Notes: generated from the sequence alone by a model not told the origin. Counted from the stretch's first letter, positions 44,897 to 54,006 are shown. The stretch is DNA of 64,000 nt from Chitinophaga filiformis (GCF_900102545.1 NZ_FNBN01000009.1:310001-374000), one strand, 5' to 3'. Program-made: numbers and translations.

Positions 44897-44904
44897 TATA
44901 TTTG
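44897..44904 (+). promoter_or_regulatory. -7 element of the MarR gene
   Basis: TATATTTG matches TAnnTTTG. It ends 4 nt before the ATG at 44909, so the transcript may start at or next to that codon (leaderless). Confidence 0.6.
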
Positions 44905-44908
44905 TTCC

Positions 44909-45349
44909 ATGAACAAGCCGATGATGTGCAGTACCATCAGCCACCTGCTCGTGCAGATCTGCAAGGTACACAGGAATAAAGGCAACCAGATGCTGGCCGC
45001 CTACAACCTCCATGCTGGTCAGGAGCACTTCCTCGCCCAGCTGCTATGCGGAGGCCAAATGACGATGAACGAACTCACGGAAAACCTGGACGTTACCCCG
45101 GCAACAGTGACAAGAATGGCCGAAAGACTGGAAAAGAACGGCTTCCTGACAAGAGAAAAATGCTGTGCTGATCAGCGGGTTGTCCGGGTAAAACTCACAG
45201 AAAAGGGCACAGAAGCAGCAACCGAAATTATAGATACTACCTGGAATAAACTGGAACAACAGATTGTAAAGAATATGAGCACAGAAGAAAAGGTATTGCT
45301 CAGGAGATTATTAATGCAGGTATTAGACAATATCGAAGAAGAAGAATAG
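44909..45349 (+). CDS. MarR family transcriptional regulator
   Basis: The 146-residue winged-helix dimer has GQEHFLAQLLCGGQMTMNELTENLDVTPATVTRMAERLEKNGFLTREKCCADQRVVRV across about 38-94, the MarR helix-turn-helix and wing. Dimer helices follow to the acidic C-terminus. Cys7 near the N-terminus and the CC pair in the wing (EKCCADQR) could sense oxidants. It most likely represses itself through the palindrome at 44878. A second copy of the site lies upstream of the AraC and efflux genes, so it may also act there. Met5 or Met6 are alternative starts if the mRNA is not leaderless. Confidence 0.93.
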   Translation: MNKPMMCSTISHLLVQICKVHRNKGNQMLAAYNLHAGQEHFLAQLLCGGQMTMNELTENLDVTPATVTRMAERLEKNGFLTREKCCADQRVVRVKLTEKGTEAATEIIDTTWNKLEQQIVKNMSTEEKVLLRRLLMQVLDNIEEEE

Positions 45350-45368
45350 GTTTTTTTTACCCTATTAT

Positions 45369-45380
45369 TTAGCCGGCTAA
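45369..45380. promoter_or_regulatory. Second MarR-type palindrome
   Basis: TTAGCCGGCTAA, a perfect 12-bp palindrome, repeats the core of the site at 44878-44895. It lies 19 bp after the marR stop and about 100 bp before the next promoter. It could tie the AraC gene to MarR or allow looping. Confidence 0.55.
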
Positions 45381-45419
45381 TTAAATACGGTATTGAAAAG
45401 TAGCATGAATCGTATAGCA

Positions 45420-45443
45420 TTAATTTATCAAGCTATAAATTAA
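45420..45443. promoter_or_regulatory. 9-bp inverted repeat upstream of the AraC gene
   Basis: TTAATTTAT (45420-45428) and ATAAATTAA (45435-45443) form a perfect inverted repeat with a 6-bp spacer. It lies 37 bp before the TACTTTTG -7 element, a fitting place for an activator or repressor site. Confidence 0.4.
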
Positions 45444-45480
45444 AATTCAATGGATTGCTAGAAAATGTGGATGGAATTTA

Positions 45481-45488
45481 TACTTTTG
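45481..45488 (+). promoter_or_regulatory. -7 element of the AraC regulator gene
   Basis: TACTTTTG matches TAnnTTTG; a TTG at 45455-45457 lies 23 bp upstream. The identical octamer occurs at 46552 before the efflux operon. The leader to the ATG at 45631 would be about 138 nt. Confidence 0.5.
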
Positions 45489-45630
45489 TACCACCATATT
45501 ATAATTGTACTATACGTTAATACTACTTGTTACCGCCTGCTTCTGTCCGATCAATTAGTCTAATCAGATCTGCCTGATCACCTTTTTTACTGTTAGTGAA
45601 ACCATTATTAATAACAAATCGCCAAGTGTT

Positions 45631-46512
45631 ATGAGGAATAATGTATTGATACCCGTTTACAACTATGCCGACGTTAACAGGCCCGGTAATCCTGTGAGAG
45701 GATTTCATATCGATCGTACAACGTACCTGGTGCAGCCTGGAGATATGTCGGAGCCACACAGACGCTCAAATTTCAGCCTTACCCTGCTGTTGTCAGGAGA
45801 AAGCATACAATATATTGACTTCGAAAAATACACCGTGAAAGCCCCGGCGCTGATCATGCTGTCGCCCGGCCAGATACATCAGCATAGTGGAGATAGCTTG
45901 TCAGAAATTGTGAACATCTCTTTTTCGCAGGAATTCCTGATACCGGAAACAGCTGCCAGTGGTATGATATGCTGGGGATGCCTGTTTGAAAAGGTAGTCA
46001 TTCAGCTGACAGATGGTCAGTTGAAAGAGCTAATGAGCTTCGCCCGCTTAATGCTGAGAGAAACAGAAAACCCGCAGCCGCTTAGTGATCTGATCATCCG
46101 TAGTCAGCTGAAATCTTTTATGGCCGCAACCGCAAGGTTGCCCCAGCTGGATATTGCATCTATTCAGTCAGATACACTGCCCAATCGCATCGTACGGCAA
46201 TTTAATGAACTGTCAGACCTGCATTATAAAGATAAAACGCAGGTAGCCCATTATGCAGAATTGATGTTCGTAACACCAGGACACCTGAATGATACCATCA
46301 AATCAGCCATGGGAAAAACAGCAAAACAGATCATTGATGAAAAACGTATCACAGAAGCAAAACGGTTGTTGTACTGGGGAGATCATAGTATCAAAGAAAT
46401 AGCAGGACAACTGAATTTCGAAGATGATGGCTATTTTAACCGCTTCTTTAAAAAACATACAGGCGCTACACCAGCCTCTTTTCAGAGAAGCATCCGGGAA
46501 AAGTACAACTAA
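45631..46512 (+). CDS. AraC family transcriptional regulator
   Basis: The 293-residue protein has an N-terminal cupin-like sensing domain (about 20-160), with SLTLLLSGESIQYIDFEKY and LIMLSPGQIHQHSGD. The C-terminal AraC double helix-turn-helix (about 195-290) contains LMFVTPGHLNDTIKSAMGKTAKQIIDEKRITEAKRLL and the second helix pair ending in YFNRFFKKHTGATPASFQ. It lies 340 bp upstream of the RND efflux operon on the same strand and is the best candidate for its local activator. This role is inferred from position. Confidence 0.9.
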   Translation: MRNNVLIPVYNYADVNRPGNPVRGFHIDRTTYLVQPGDMSEPHRRSNFSLTLLLSGESIQYIDFEKYTVKAPALIMLSPGQIHQHSGDSLSEIVNISFSQEFLIPETAASGMICWGCLFEKVVIQLTDGQLKELMSFARLMLRETENPQPLSDLIIRSQLKSFMAATARLPQLDIASIQSDTLPNRIVRQFNELSDLHYKDKTQVAHYAELMFVTPGHLNDTIKSAMGKTAKQIIDEKRITEAKRLLYWGDHSIKEIAGQLNFEDDGYFNRFFKKHTGATPASFQRSIREKYN

Positions 46513-46551
46513 TACCGTAATTTGTTAAACGATTTTCAAATCCATACGATC

Positions 46552-46559
46552 TACTTTTG
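46552..46559 (+). promoter_or_regulatory. -7 element of the RND efflux operon
   Basis: TACTTTTG matches TAnnTTTG and equals the element before the AraC gene. It lies about 294 bp upstream of the adaptor start codon. No TTG is found at the usual spacing, so activation by a regulator is likely. Confidence 0.5.
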
Positions 46560-46612
46560 TGGTTGATTGGAATAAACTGTTTTAGCAACCGTCAAACTAA
46601 AACCGCAAGCTC

Positions 46613-46639
46613 ATGAAGTTCAAATTCTCTTTCTGCTAA
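46613..46639 (+). CDS. Possible 8-codon leader peptide (MKFKFSFC)
   Basis: ATG at 46613 opens a frame of eight sense codons and TAA at 46637. It starts about 50 nt after the predicted transcription start and precedes the hairpins of the efflux leader. Phe/Lys-rich codons could let ribosome stalling control folding, as leader peptides do for tetQ in Bacteroides. It is far too short for composition tests, so the call is tentative. Confidence 0.35.
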   Translation: MKFKFSFC

Positions 46640-46852
46640 CCGCCGGAAACTATATTTTACTTAGCAGTCTTTAAAAATTCTTTAAGCGTAAATCTACCCC
46701 GTAGTGCAAACTACGTGACAACTGTTTTCCTTTCCTTCCACCTCGGAAAGGGCTAAGGCAGGATTTGCCCATAGCTCCGTCATGTATCTGAAATCGCCAA
46801 TAAGGATTACAGACCGGATCGCTATTGTCATCTATCAAGAAAAACAAACCGT

Positions 46853-48034
46853 ATGAACCACTTATTTCAGATTATTTACAAACAAAAGCCGGCAGGCTTT
46901 CTCTATAGCTTAATAGTTATGGCAGTATTATCAGGTTGCGCCTCTTCTTCCGCCAGATCAGATGGAGCCCCTCCACCCACTGCATTGCCTGTGTTCAAGG
47001 CTGCAGCAGTACCTGCTACTACTTACCGTGAATATAACGCCGCTCTCGAAGGTAGAGTGAACGTAGAGATCCGCCCACAGGTAGATGGCTACCTCGACAA
47101 GATCTTCGTAGATGAAGGTGCTTATGTGAAAGCAGGCCAGCCACTTTTCCGTATCAACGACCGTCCTTACCGTGAGCAGTTAAGTAATACTTCCGCCAGC
47201 CTCGAAGCTGCAAAGGCCAATGAAGAAAAAGCGGCCCTGGAAGTATCCAGACTCACACCACTGGTAGATAATAATGTTGTTTCTGATGTGCAGCTGAAAA
47301 CCGCCAAAGCTGCGCTGCAGGCTGCAAAAGCTAACGTAGCACAGGCAGAGGCAATGGTAGGCAACGCACGTATCAACCTGGGTTATACAGTTATCACTGC
47401 TCCTGTAAACGGTTACATTGGCCGTATTCCTTATAAACTAGGCAGCCTCGTAGGACGTAGTGAAACACAACCACTCACACTGCTCTCAGATGTGAATGAA
47501 GTGTATGCTTATTTCTCCATGAGTGAAGTAGACTTCCTCCAGTTTAAAGACAAAGTGAAAGGCAATACCATCGCAGACAAAGTAAAACAATTACCTCCTG
47601 TGGAACTGGTAATGCCCGACAACTCTATCTATCCGGAGAAAGGACGTATTGAAACCATGGAAGGTCAGTTCGACAAAACAATGGGGGCTGTAAGCTTCCG
47701 TGCTGTATTTCCGAACCCTAACGGATTGCTGCGTTCCGGTAATACCGGCAAAGTGAAAATCTCTGAATCATTTCCTGCTGCATTGGTGGTGCCACAGGAA
47801 GCTACATTTGAGTTGCAGGACAAAGTATTCATCTTTACTGTTGGCGACAGTAATAAAGTAGTCAGCAAACCAATCAGAGTAGCAGGTAAAAGCAACGCCT
47901 ATTATTTCGTGGAAAAAGGTGTAGCACCCGGAGAATCTATTGTCTATACAGGCTTAGACCGTCTCCGCGATGGCGTTGTCATACAACCACAACCAATATC
48001 ACTGGATAGTCTGCTGAAAGTAAGGCCGCTTTAA
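46853..48034 (+). CDS. RND efflux periplasmic adaptor (membrane fusion protein, lipoprotein)
   Basis: The 393-residue HlyD/AcrA-type adaptor has a lipoprotein leader ending SGC (lipid Cys29). The first biotinyl-lipoyl half is seen as EIRPQVDGYLDKIFVDEGAYVKAGQPLF (about 76-103). A helical hairpin (about 110-170, NNVVSDVQLKTAKAALQ) and the second lipoyl half ITAPVNGYIGRI (about 180-192) follow. The barrel and membrane-proximal parts contain GRIETMEGQFDKTMGAVSFRAVFPNPNGLLRSG. It links the inner-membrane pump to the TolC-like protein encoded downstream. It is the first gene of the operon, after a 290-nt leader. The drug or metabolite exported is not evident. Confidence 0.94.
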   Translation: MNHLFQIIYKQKPAGFLYSLIVMAVLSGCASSSARSDGAPPPTALPVFKAAAVPATTYREYNAALEGRVNVEIRPQVDGYLDKIFVDEGAYVKAGQPLFRINDRPYREQLSNTSASLEAAKANEEKAALEVSRLTPLVDNNVVSDVQLKTAKAALQAAKANVAQAEAMVGNARINLGYTVITAPVNGYIGRIPYKLGSLVGRSETQPLTLLSDVNEVYAYFSMSEVDFLQFKDKVKGNTIADKVKQLPPVELVMPDNSIYPEKGRIETMEGQFDKTMGAVSFRAVFPNPNGLLRSGNTGKVKISESFPAALVVPQEATFELQDKVFIFTVGDSNKVVSKPIRVAGKSNAYYFVEKGVAPGESIVYTGLDRLRDGVVIQPQPISLDSLLKVRPL

Positions 48035-48138
48035 GTAGTGCCTTTAAGCAGCAGCGTACGCCCTTTTTAACGGCACACAGAAGGCCGCACAGGCGACTAC
48101 GCTTCAGACATCCGGATAAACAAAAATGCAACAAGATT

Positions 48139-51100
48139 ATGTTAAGAAAATTCATAGAAAGGCCCGTACTGGCAACGGTGGTTTCCATCATCCTGGTGTT
48201 GTTGGGATTACTATCCCTGAGCACTTTGCCTGTTACACAGTTCCCCGATATCGCCCCGCCCAGCGTAGCTGTTACAGCCTCTTACCCTGGTGCGAACGCG
48301 GAAGTCGTAGCCCGTTCTGTAGCCACTCCTATTGAAGAAGCGGTGAATGGTGTGGAAAACATGACCTACATGACTTCCACTTCCAACAACGACGGCTCCA
48401 TGACCCTGACTGTATACTTCAAACTGGGTACAGATCCCGATCTGGCTGCTGTGAATGTGCAGAACCGTGTTTCCAAAGCTACCAGCCTGCTTCCCGTGGA
48501 AGTAGTGAACGCGGGTATCACCACGCAGAAACAACAGAACAGTATGATCATGGTGGTAAACCTGATCAGCGACCAGGAAGAATATGATGAGAAATTCCTG
48601 CAGAACTATGCGAAGATCAATATCATCCCGGAAATACAGCGTGTAACCGGGGTCGGACAGGCAATGGTGTTTGGTGCGAAAGACTATTCCATGCGTATAT
48701 GGTTACGTCCTGACCGCCTTGCCGCCAACAATCTCTCCCCACAGGATGTATTGACCGCTATCAGGGAACAGAACCTGGAAGCTGCTCCCGGCCGCTTTGG
48801 CGAAAGCAGCAAGGAAGCCTTCGAATACGTAATAAAGTATAAGGGTAAACGTAACCAGAACGCCCAATATGAGGACATCGTGCTGAAAGCAAATGCTGAC
48901 GGTTCTCTCCTGAGACTGAAAGATGTGGCCCGTGTTGAATTTGGTTCCTTTACCTACAGTAGTGATACACACGTGAATGGTAAATATGGTATTGGTATCG
49001 CGATCTATCAGACCGCCGGTTCAAACGCCAATGAGATCCAGACACAGGTGAATGAACTGATGAAAAAGGCTGCAGGCCTCTTCCCTCAGGGCGTTGACTA
49101 CTTCAATATCTATAGCACCAAGGAATACCTGGATGAATCTATCGATCAGGTAAAACACACACTCATAGAAGCCTTTATACTGGTATTCATCGTGGTGTTC
49201 ATCTTCCTGCAGGATTTCCGCTCTACGCTGATCCCTGCTATCGCAGTGCCTGTAGCCATTATCGGTACCTTCTTCTTTATGCAGCTGTTTGGTTTTACCA
49301 TTAACCTGCTGACACTGTTCGCGCTCGTACTGGCCATTGGTATCGTGGTGGACGATGCCATTGTAGTGGTGGAAGCGGTGCATACGAAGATGGAGCATAT
49401 TAATATGACGCCGCGTGCAGCAACGATTACCAGTATGCAGGAGATCTCAGGAGCAATCATCTCTATTACCCTGGTAATGGCCGCCGTGTTCATCCCGGTT
49501 GGTTTCATGCAGGGACCTGCAGGGGTATTCTACCGGCAGTTTGCCTTTACACTGGCCATTGCGATCCTGATCTCCGCACTGAACGCGTTGACCTTGAGTC
49601 CAGCCTTGTGTGCCCTGCTGCTGAAAAATAATCATAGCAAGGATGTACACGGCGCCGCTTATACCAAAGGATTTGGCAAGCGTTTCTTTAACGCATTCAA
49701 CACAGGTTTTGAAGCAGTGACCAATAAATACATCAACAGCGTACGTTTCCTGGTGAAACGTAAATGGATTCCTATCAGTATACTGTTGGTGATCCTGGGT
49801 GTGACTGTCTGGTTGGTGAAGAAAACACCTACCGGCTTCATTCCCACGGAAGATAACGGCTTCGTAGTATACTCTGTGACCATGCCTCCGGGTACTTCCC
49901 TGCAACGTACACAGGAAGTAGTAAATAAGGTAGAGAAAGAGATGAAAGCAATGGAAGCAGTGAATACTTACCTGAGTGTTTCCGGTTTCAACCTGCTCAC
50001 CAACTCCAACAGCTCTGCTTATGCGATTGGCTTTGTGAAACTGAAAAAGCATGAGGATCGTGGAAAGGCGAAAGACCTGAAAGATGTGATGGGTATGATG
50101 CAGGCAAAACTTGCCAATATCAAGGAAGCCAGCATCTTTATGTTCAACATGCCAACAGTACCGGGCTTCAGTAACGTGGATGGTTTTGAGGTGATCCTGC
50201 AGGACCGTACCGGTGGCCCGCTCGACAAACTGGCCAATACGGCATATGGTTTTATCGGTGAACTGATGAAGCGTAAGGAAATTGCTTTCGCGTTTACCAC
50301 TTTCAATGCAGGCAACCCGCAATACAACCTGGAGATAGATGAAACAAAGGCTAAACAGTTAGGTGTATCTGTATCAGATGTACTGCAGACCATGCAGGTA
50401 TATTACGGTAGCACCTTTGCATCTGACTTCAACCGCTTCGGTAAATATTACCGCGTGATCGTACAGGCAGAAGCGCCTTCCCGTGCACAACCGGAATCGC
50501 TGAATGAGATCTATGTGAAGAATAACCTCGGAGAAATGGTGCCTGTAAACGCTGTCGTTAAGCTGGAAAGGGTGTATGGCCCTGAAACAGTGACCCGTAA
50601 CAACCTCTTTAATGCCGTGACCATCAACGGACAGCCTAAACCTGGCTATAGTTCCGGTGATGCCATCAAGGCAGTAGAAGAAGTAGCGCAGCAATACCTG
50701 CCAAGGGGCTTCTCTTATGAGTGGGTAGGTATGACAAAAGAAGAGATCGCGGCAGGCGGACAGGCAGGTATCATCTTCCTGTTATGTCTTGTGTTTGTAT
50801 ACTTCCTGCTGTCAGCACAGTATGAAAGTTATATCCTGCCATTCTCCGTAATACTGTCAATCCCGCTGGGTATTTTCGGCGTGTTCCTGTTCATCAACAT
50901 GTTCGGTATCGACAACAATATATATGTACAGGTAGGGTTGATCATGCTGATAGGACTGTTGGCGAAAAACGCCATCCTGATCGTGGAATATGCCGTACAA
51001 CGGCGCCGTAACGGTATGGGACTGCTGGCAGCAGCACTGGAGGCATCCCGTCTGCGTTTACGTCCTATCCTGATGACATCCTTCGCCTTTGTGGCGGGCT

Positions 51101-51309
51101 TGACGCCGCTGATGCGTGCAACAGGATCTTCTGCGCTGGGTAACCGCTCCATCAGTACCGGTGCTGCCGGAGGTATGCTGACAGGGGTGATACTGGGCGT
51201 CTTTGCTATCCCGGTGCTGTTCATCGTTTTCCAGTATTTACAGGAAAAGATCAGCGGCAAACCGCTGAAAACTGCGGCGCCGGAACTGGCGTCAGATGCA
51301 ACAGTATAA
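48139..51309 (+). CDS. RND multidrug efflux pump, AcrB type (HAE1)
   Basis: The 1056-residue inner-membrane proton antiporter has 12 membrane helices. The first begins RPVLATVVSIILVLLGLLSL, and two large periplasmic loops follow. The proton-relay helix contains LAIGIVVDDAIVVVEAVH near residues 400-417, with the paired Asp of AcrB. PTGFIPTEDNGFVVYSVTMPPGTSL and GLLAKNAILIVEYAVQ are further family motifs. It pumps hydrophobic or amphipathic compounds out of the inner membrane and periplasm. It lies 104 bp after the adaptor and 34 bp before the outer-membrane channel gene, in one operon. Confidence 0.96.
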   Translation: MLRKFIERPVLATVVSIILVLLGLLSLSTLPVTQFPDIAPPSVAVTASYPGANAEVVARSVATPIEEAVNGVENMTYMTSTSNNDGSMTLTVYFKLGTDPDLAAVNVQNRVSKATSLLPVEVVNAGITTQKQQNSMIMVVNLISDQEEYDEKFLQNYAKINIIPEIQRVTGVGQAMVFGAKDYSMRIWLRPDRLAANNLSPQDVLTAIREQNLEAAPGRFGESSKEAFEYVIKYKGKRNQNAQYEDIVLKANADGSLLRLKDVARVEFGSFTYSSDTHVNGKYGIGIAIYQTAGSNANEIQTQVNELMKKAAGLFPQGVDYFNIYSTKEYLDESIDQVKHTLIEAFILVFIVVFIFLQDFRSTLIPAIAVPVAIIGTFFFMQLFGFTINLLTLFALVLAIGIVVDDAIVVVEAVHTKMEHINMTPRAATITSMQEISGAIISITLVMAAVFIPVGFMQGPAGVFYRQFAFTLAIAILISALNALTLSPALCALLLKNNHSKDVHGAAYTKGFGKRFFNAFNTGFEAVTNKYINSVRFLVKRKWIPISILLVILGVTVWLVKKTPTGFIPTEDNGFVVYSVTMPPGTSLQRTQEVVNKVEKEMKAMEAVNTYLSVSGFNLLTNSNSSAYAIGFVKLKKHEDRGKAKDLKDVMGMMQAKLANIKEASIFMFNMPTVPGFSNVDGFEVILQDRTGGPLDKLANTAYGFIGELMKRKEIAFAFTTFNAGNPQYNLEIDETKAKQLGVSVSDVLQTMQVYYGSTFASDFNRFGKYYRVIVQAEAPSRAQPESLNEIYVKNNLGEMVPVNAVVKLERVYGPETVTRNNLFNAVTINGQPKPGYSSGDAIKAVEEVAQQYLPRGFSYEWVGMTKEEIAAGGQAGIIFLLCLVFVYFLLSAQYESYILPFSVILSIPLGIFGVFLFINMFGIDNNIYVQVGLIMLIGLLAKNAILIVEYAVQRRRNGMGLLAAALEASRLRLRPILMTSFAFVAGLTPLMRATGSSALGNRSISTGAAGGMLTGVILGVFAIPVLFIVFQYLQEKISGKPLKTAAPELASDATV

Positions 51310-51343
51310 GCGCACTTAATATTAAAGCATAAAGAAAAACAGG

Positions 51344-52774
51344 ATGACACTAAAATATATCAGGATACCAATCGTCTCTTTCTTTATAGTTGCAGGATTT
51401 GCAGCGTGCCGGGTGGGCCGTAATTATGAGCGGCCCGCGGTGACGCTGCCTGCTCAGTACAGCGACACTGCCGTTGCAGGCAATACAAAGGCAGATAGCA
51501 GTATTGCAACAATAGAATGGAAACAATTTTTTACAGATACCACTCTACAGGGATTAATAGGAAGGGCGCTGAGCGGGAATTATGATCTCCAGCTGGCATT
51601 GAAACGCATAGAAACGGCACAGGCATACCTGAAACAGGCAAAATTAGGTTGGCTGCCCACTGTGAATCTCCAGGCGGCAGCGTCCACTTCCATCCCTTCA
51701 AAGAACAGTTTAAACGGTACCAGTCTGAATACTTTCCTGGGCACAGATCATATCGAAGACTATAGCCTCAGCGGAGGTTTGTCCTGGGAGATTGATGTAT
51801 GGGGAAAGATCAAACGCCGTAAGGAAGCAGCACTGGCCAATTACCTGCAAACGTATGAAGGCATGCATGCCGTACAGACAGGGCTGGTGGCAGACATCGC
51901 CAACAGCTACTATAATCTGCTCATGCTGGACGCTCAGTTGAATATTGCCCGCAGCAACATGGCTTTGAGCGATACTATCGTACAAATGATACGCCTGCAG
52001 AAGACCGCCGGTGAAGCAACCGAACTGGCGGTACAACAGGCAGTGGCACAACGACAAACCGCCGCCCTGCTGATACCTCAGCTGGAACAGGCTAAGGCCA
52101 TCGAGCAGAATACATTGCGCATCCTGGCTGGTGAGCTGCCCGGAACAATCGTGTACAATACTACGCTTACAGGTACTCCTTTGCGGGAGCTGCTGCCCAC
52201 AGGCATACCTGCTGAACTGCTCAGCAACCGCCCGGACGTAAGAGCGCAGGAAATGGCCGTGAAGGCCGCTAATGCGGAAGTAGGTGTGGCGCAGGCCAGC
52301 ATGTACCCTTCACTGAATATCACTGCAAGCGGAGGTGTCAATGCCTTCAAAGCCAGTGAATGGTTTACGTTGCCTGCTTCCCTGTTTGGCACCGTGGCCG
52401 GAAGTATTACACAGCCTATATTTCAGCGGGGACAGCTAAAAGCAAACCTGGAAGTAGCAAAGGTGCAACGTGAAGAAGCCGTGATCAGATTCCGACAGGT
52501 AGCCCTGGATGCAATAGGAGAGGTGTCTAATTCTCTCGTAAAACTGGATAAACTGAAAGACCAGCAGCAAATAGTGTCCGAACAGGTGAATACCCTGCAG
52601 TTGGCCGTAGTACAGGCAAGAATGCTGTTCCGCAGTGGAATGGCCAATTACCTGGAAGTAGTCACCGCACAAAGCCGTTCGCTCGAAGCATCACTGACAC
52701 AGGCTGACATTACCCGTCAGCAGCTGAGCGCTTCTGTTGAATTGTACAGAAGCCTGGGAGGTGGATGGAAATAG
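51344..52774 (+). CDS. TolC/NodT family outer membrane efflux lipoprotein
   Basis: The 476-residue outer-membrane factor has a lipoprotein-like leader (VAGFAACRVG, Cys22) and then NYERPAVTLPAQYSD. It has two OEP repeats of helical hairpins, with SGGLSWEIDVWGKIKRRKEAA near 145-165 and LLSNRPDVRAQEMAVKAANAEVGVAQASMYPSLNI near 290-325. This is the NodT/CusC-type layout. It forms the exit duct for the RND pump encoded upstream. A terminator at 52824 ends the operon. Confidence 0.95.
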   Translation: MTLKYIRIPIVSFFIVAGFAACRVGRNYERPAVTLPAQYSDTAVAGNTKADSSIATIEWKQFFTDTTLQGLIGRALSGNYDLQLALKRIETAQAYLKQAKLGWLPTVNLQAAASTSIPSKNSLNGTSLNTFLGTDHIEDYSLSGGLSWEIDVWGKIKRRKEAALANYLQTYEGMHAVQTGLVADIANSYYNLLMLDAQLNIARSNMALSDTIVQMIRLQKTAGEATELAVQQAVAQRQTAALLIPQLEQAKAIEQNTLRILAGELPGTIVYNTTLTGTPLRELLPTGIPAELLSNRPDVRAQEMAVKAANAEVGVAQASMYPSLNITASGGVNAFKASEWFTLPASLFGTVAGSITQPIFQRGQLKANLEVAKVQREEAVIRFRQVALDAIGEVSNSLVKLDKLKDQQQIVSEQVNTLQLAVVQARMLFRSGMANYLEVVTAQSRSLEASLTQADITRQQLSASVELYRSLGGGWK

Positions 52775-52823
52775 ACAATTAATCAAGGACAGTTGTAATA
52801 GGTAGATATAATGTTTGTAACCC

Positions 52824-52862
52824 AATAGCGCCGCAGCTCTGTGGCGCTATTTATTTTTATTG
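52824..52862 (+). terminator. Terminator of the RND efflux operon
   Basis: A 9-bp stem (AATAGCGCC at 52824-52832 with GGCGCTATT at 52843-52851) is followed by a T-rich run, 50 bp after the TolC-like gene. Confidence 0.85.
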
Positions 52863-52870
52863 TCAACTAT

Positions 52871-52899
52871 AAAAAAAGCTGTTTCTGAAGAGAAACAGC
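52871..52899 (-). terminator. Terminator for the minus-strand AraC gene
   Basis: On the minus strand a 9-bp stem (52891-52899 with 52878-52886) closes a 4-nt loop and is followed by seven T. It lies about 220 bp after the stop at 53119, so the mRNA would have a long 3' end. Confidence 0.75.
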
Positions 52900-53118
52900 C
52901 GTTTGGTAACCAATGCCAACTTGATAAAAATATCAGGTTTAATTTTTCGCTGATGATCCGATATCTTATTGATAACACTGCAAAGATGAAAAATCATATG
53001 TTTTAGAGCAATGCAGGAATTAAGGATTCACTTGTATTAATTATGGACGTTATGCCTTCTTTACAACCCGGTGCAAAATAAATGTTTGATTGCCGGGAAT
53101 ACCCACCAGTCCTGATAC

Positions 53119-54006
53119 TCAGCCGGTGGTAAGAACGAGGCATTCTTTTTTGAACTCAGTAAAAGTGGTGCCGGTCGCATTCTTAAAGAACTTGCTGAAA
53201 TGCGCGATATCACTAAAGCCCAGGTGCCAGGCCACCTCTTTCATACACTCGTCAGAGTAAGCAATTCTTCTCTTTGCTTCCAGTACAATACGTTGACGGA
53301 TGTGATGACTGGCAGGGTAGGCGGTTGTCTTCTTAATGATCTCATTCAGGTAGTTGGGCGTTACTGCCAAAAGCTTCGCATAATCTGCCACTTTCCGGTG
53401 TGTTTTAAAATGTGTTTCTACCAGCGACTTGAATTTCTCCGTCAGCTCGAGGTTCCTGGTTTGCATCAGTGTCTGCATGGGTCCCTGGAACTGTCTGGCC
53501 ACATAGATCAGAAATATCTTCAGGTAACGCCGCAGCATTTCTGTCTTGAAGAGATACGTATTATTACTTTCCTTGAGCATTTTAAGGGTTATCTCCTGCA
53601 TTTCTTCCGCAATGTCATCATCCAGCCGGATGCCTGCCGACCTGGAAAAGGTCTGAAAAAGACCGGAATTGTACATCAGGTCAAAGTCCTGATCTCCCAT
53701 GTGCAGGAAGGCCTCATTAAAAGAGATAATATATCCCTCCGTCTGTTCATTTTCTTTCAGCTGATGTAACTGCCCTGGTGTGACACAAAAAATACTATTA
53801 TCCTGCAGGGTAAATTTGTCCAGGTCCATCACAAGGGTACCGCCACCTTTGATGATCCAGATGATCTCAACATAGCGCTGCTTATGAGGAAACATGTTGT
53901 GAGCTGCTACCTCGGCCCGCATTTTATGAATGGAATGTATCATGAAAGGAAGGGCAGCATCTGCACTTTCAGGTTTCAGCAATGAGCGATATTCTGGAAA
54001 CTTCAT
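53119..54006 (-). CDS. AraC family transcriptional regulator (cupin sensor)
   Basis: The 295-residue protein has an N-terminal cupin region, with RYVEIIWIIKGGGTLVMDLDKFTLQ and FCVTPGQLHQLKENE (about 40-95). The C-terminal AraC domain (about 195-290) contains LLAVTPNYLNEIIKKTTAYPASHHIRQRIVLEAKRRIAYSDECMKEVAWHLGFSDIAHFSKFFKNATG. It closely resembles the divergent regulator encoded at 54386 (same SHHIRQRxVLEAKR and GFxDIAHFSKFFKN segments), so the two are paralogues. Its targets are unknown. It may act on the efflux operon that converges on it. Confidence 0.92.
   Translation of the reverse strand: MKFPEYRSLLKPESADAALPFMIHSIHKMRAEVAAHNMFPHKQRYVEIIWIIKGGGTLVMDLDKFTLQDNSIFCVTPGQLHQLKENEQTEGYIISFNEAFLHMGDQDFDLMYNSGLFQTFSRSAGIRLDDDIAEEMQEITLKMLKESNNTYLFKTEMLRRYLKIFLIYVARQFQGPMQTLMQTRNLELTEKFKSLVETHFKTHRKVADYAKLLAVTPNYLNEIIKKTTAYPASHHIRQRIVLEAKRRIAYSDECMKEVAWHLGFSDIAHFSKFFKNATGTTFTEFKKECLVLTTG

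Larger units (their letters stand above)
46513..46852 (+). other. Structured leader region of the efflux operon
   Basis: After the promoter this 340-bp region holds a tiny ORF and hairpins. The hairpins are CGTAGT/ACTACG closing GCAA (46700-46715) and CCTTTCC/GGAAAGG just after it. The region ends in AT-rich sequence before ATG 46853. It matches no riboswitch known to me, but its length and folding suggest attenuation control of the pump. Confidence 0.5.
52775..53118. other. Intergenic region between the efflux operon and a convergent AraC gene
   Basis: This 344-bp gap holds the operon terminator (52824-52862) and a terminator-like hairpin on the other strand (52871-52899). The rest, 52900-53118, shows no gene, repeat or RNA that I recognise. 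Confidence 0.5.
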
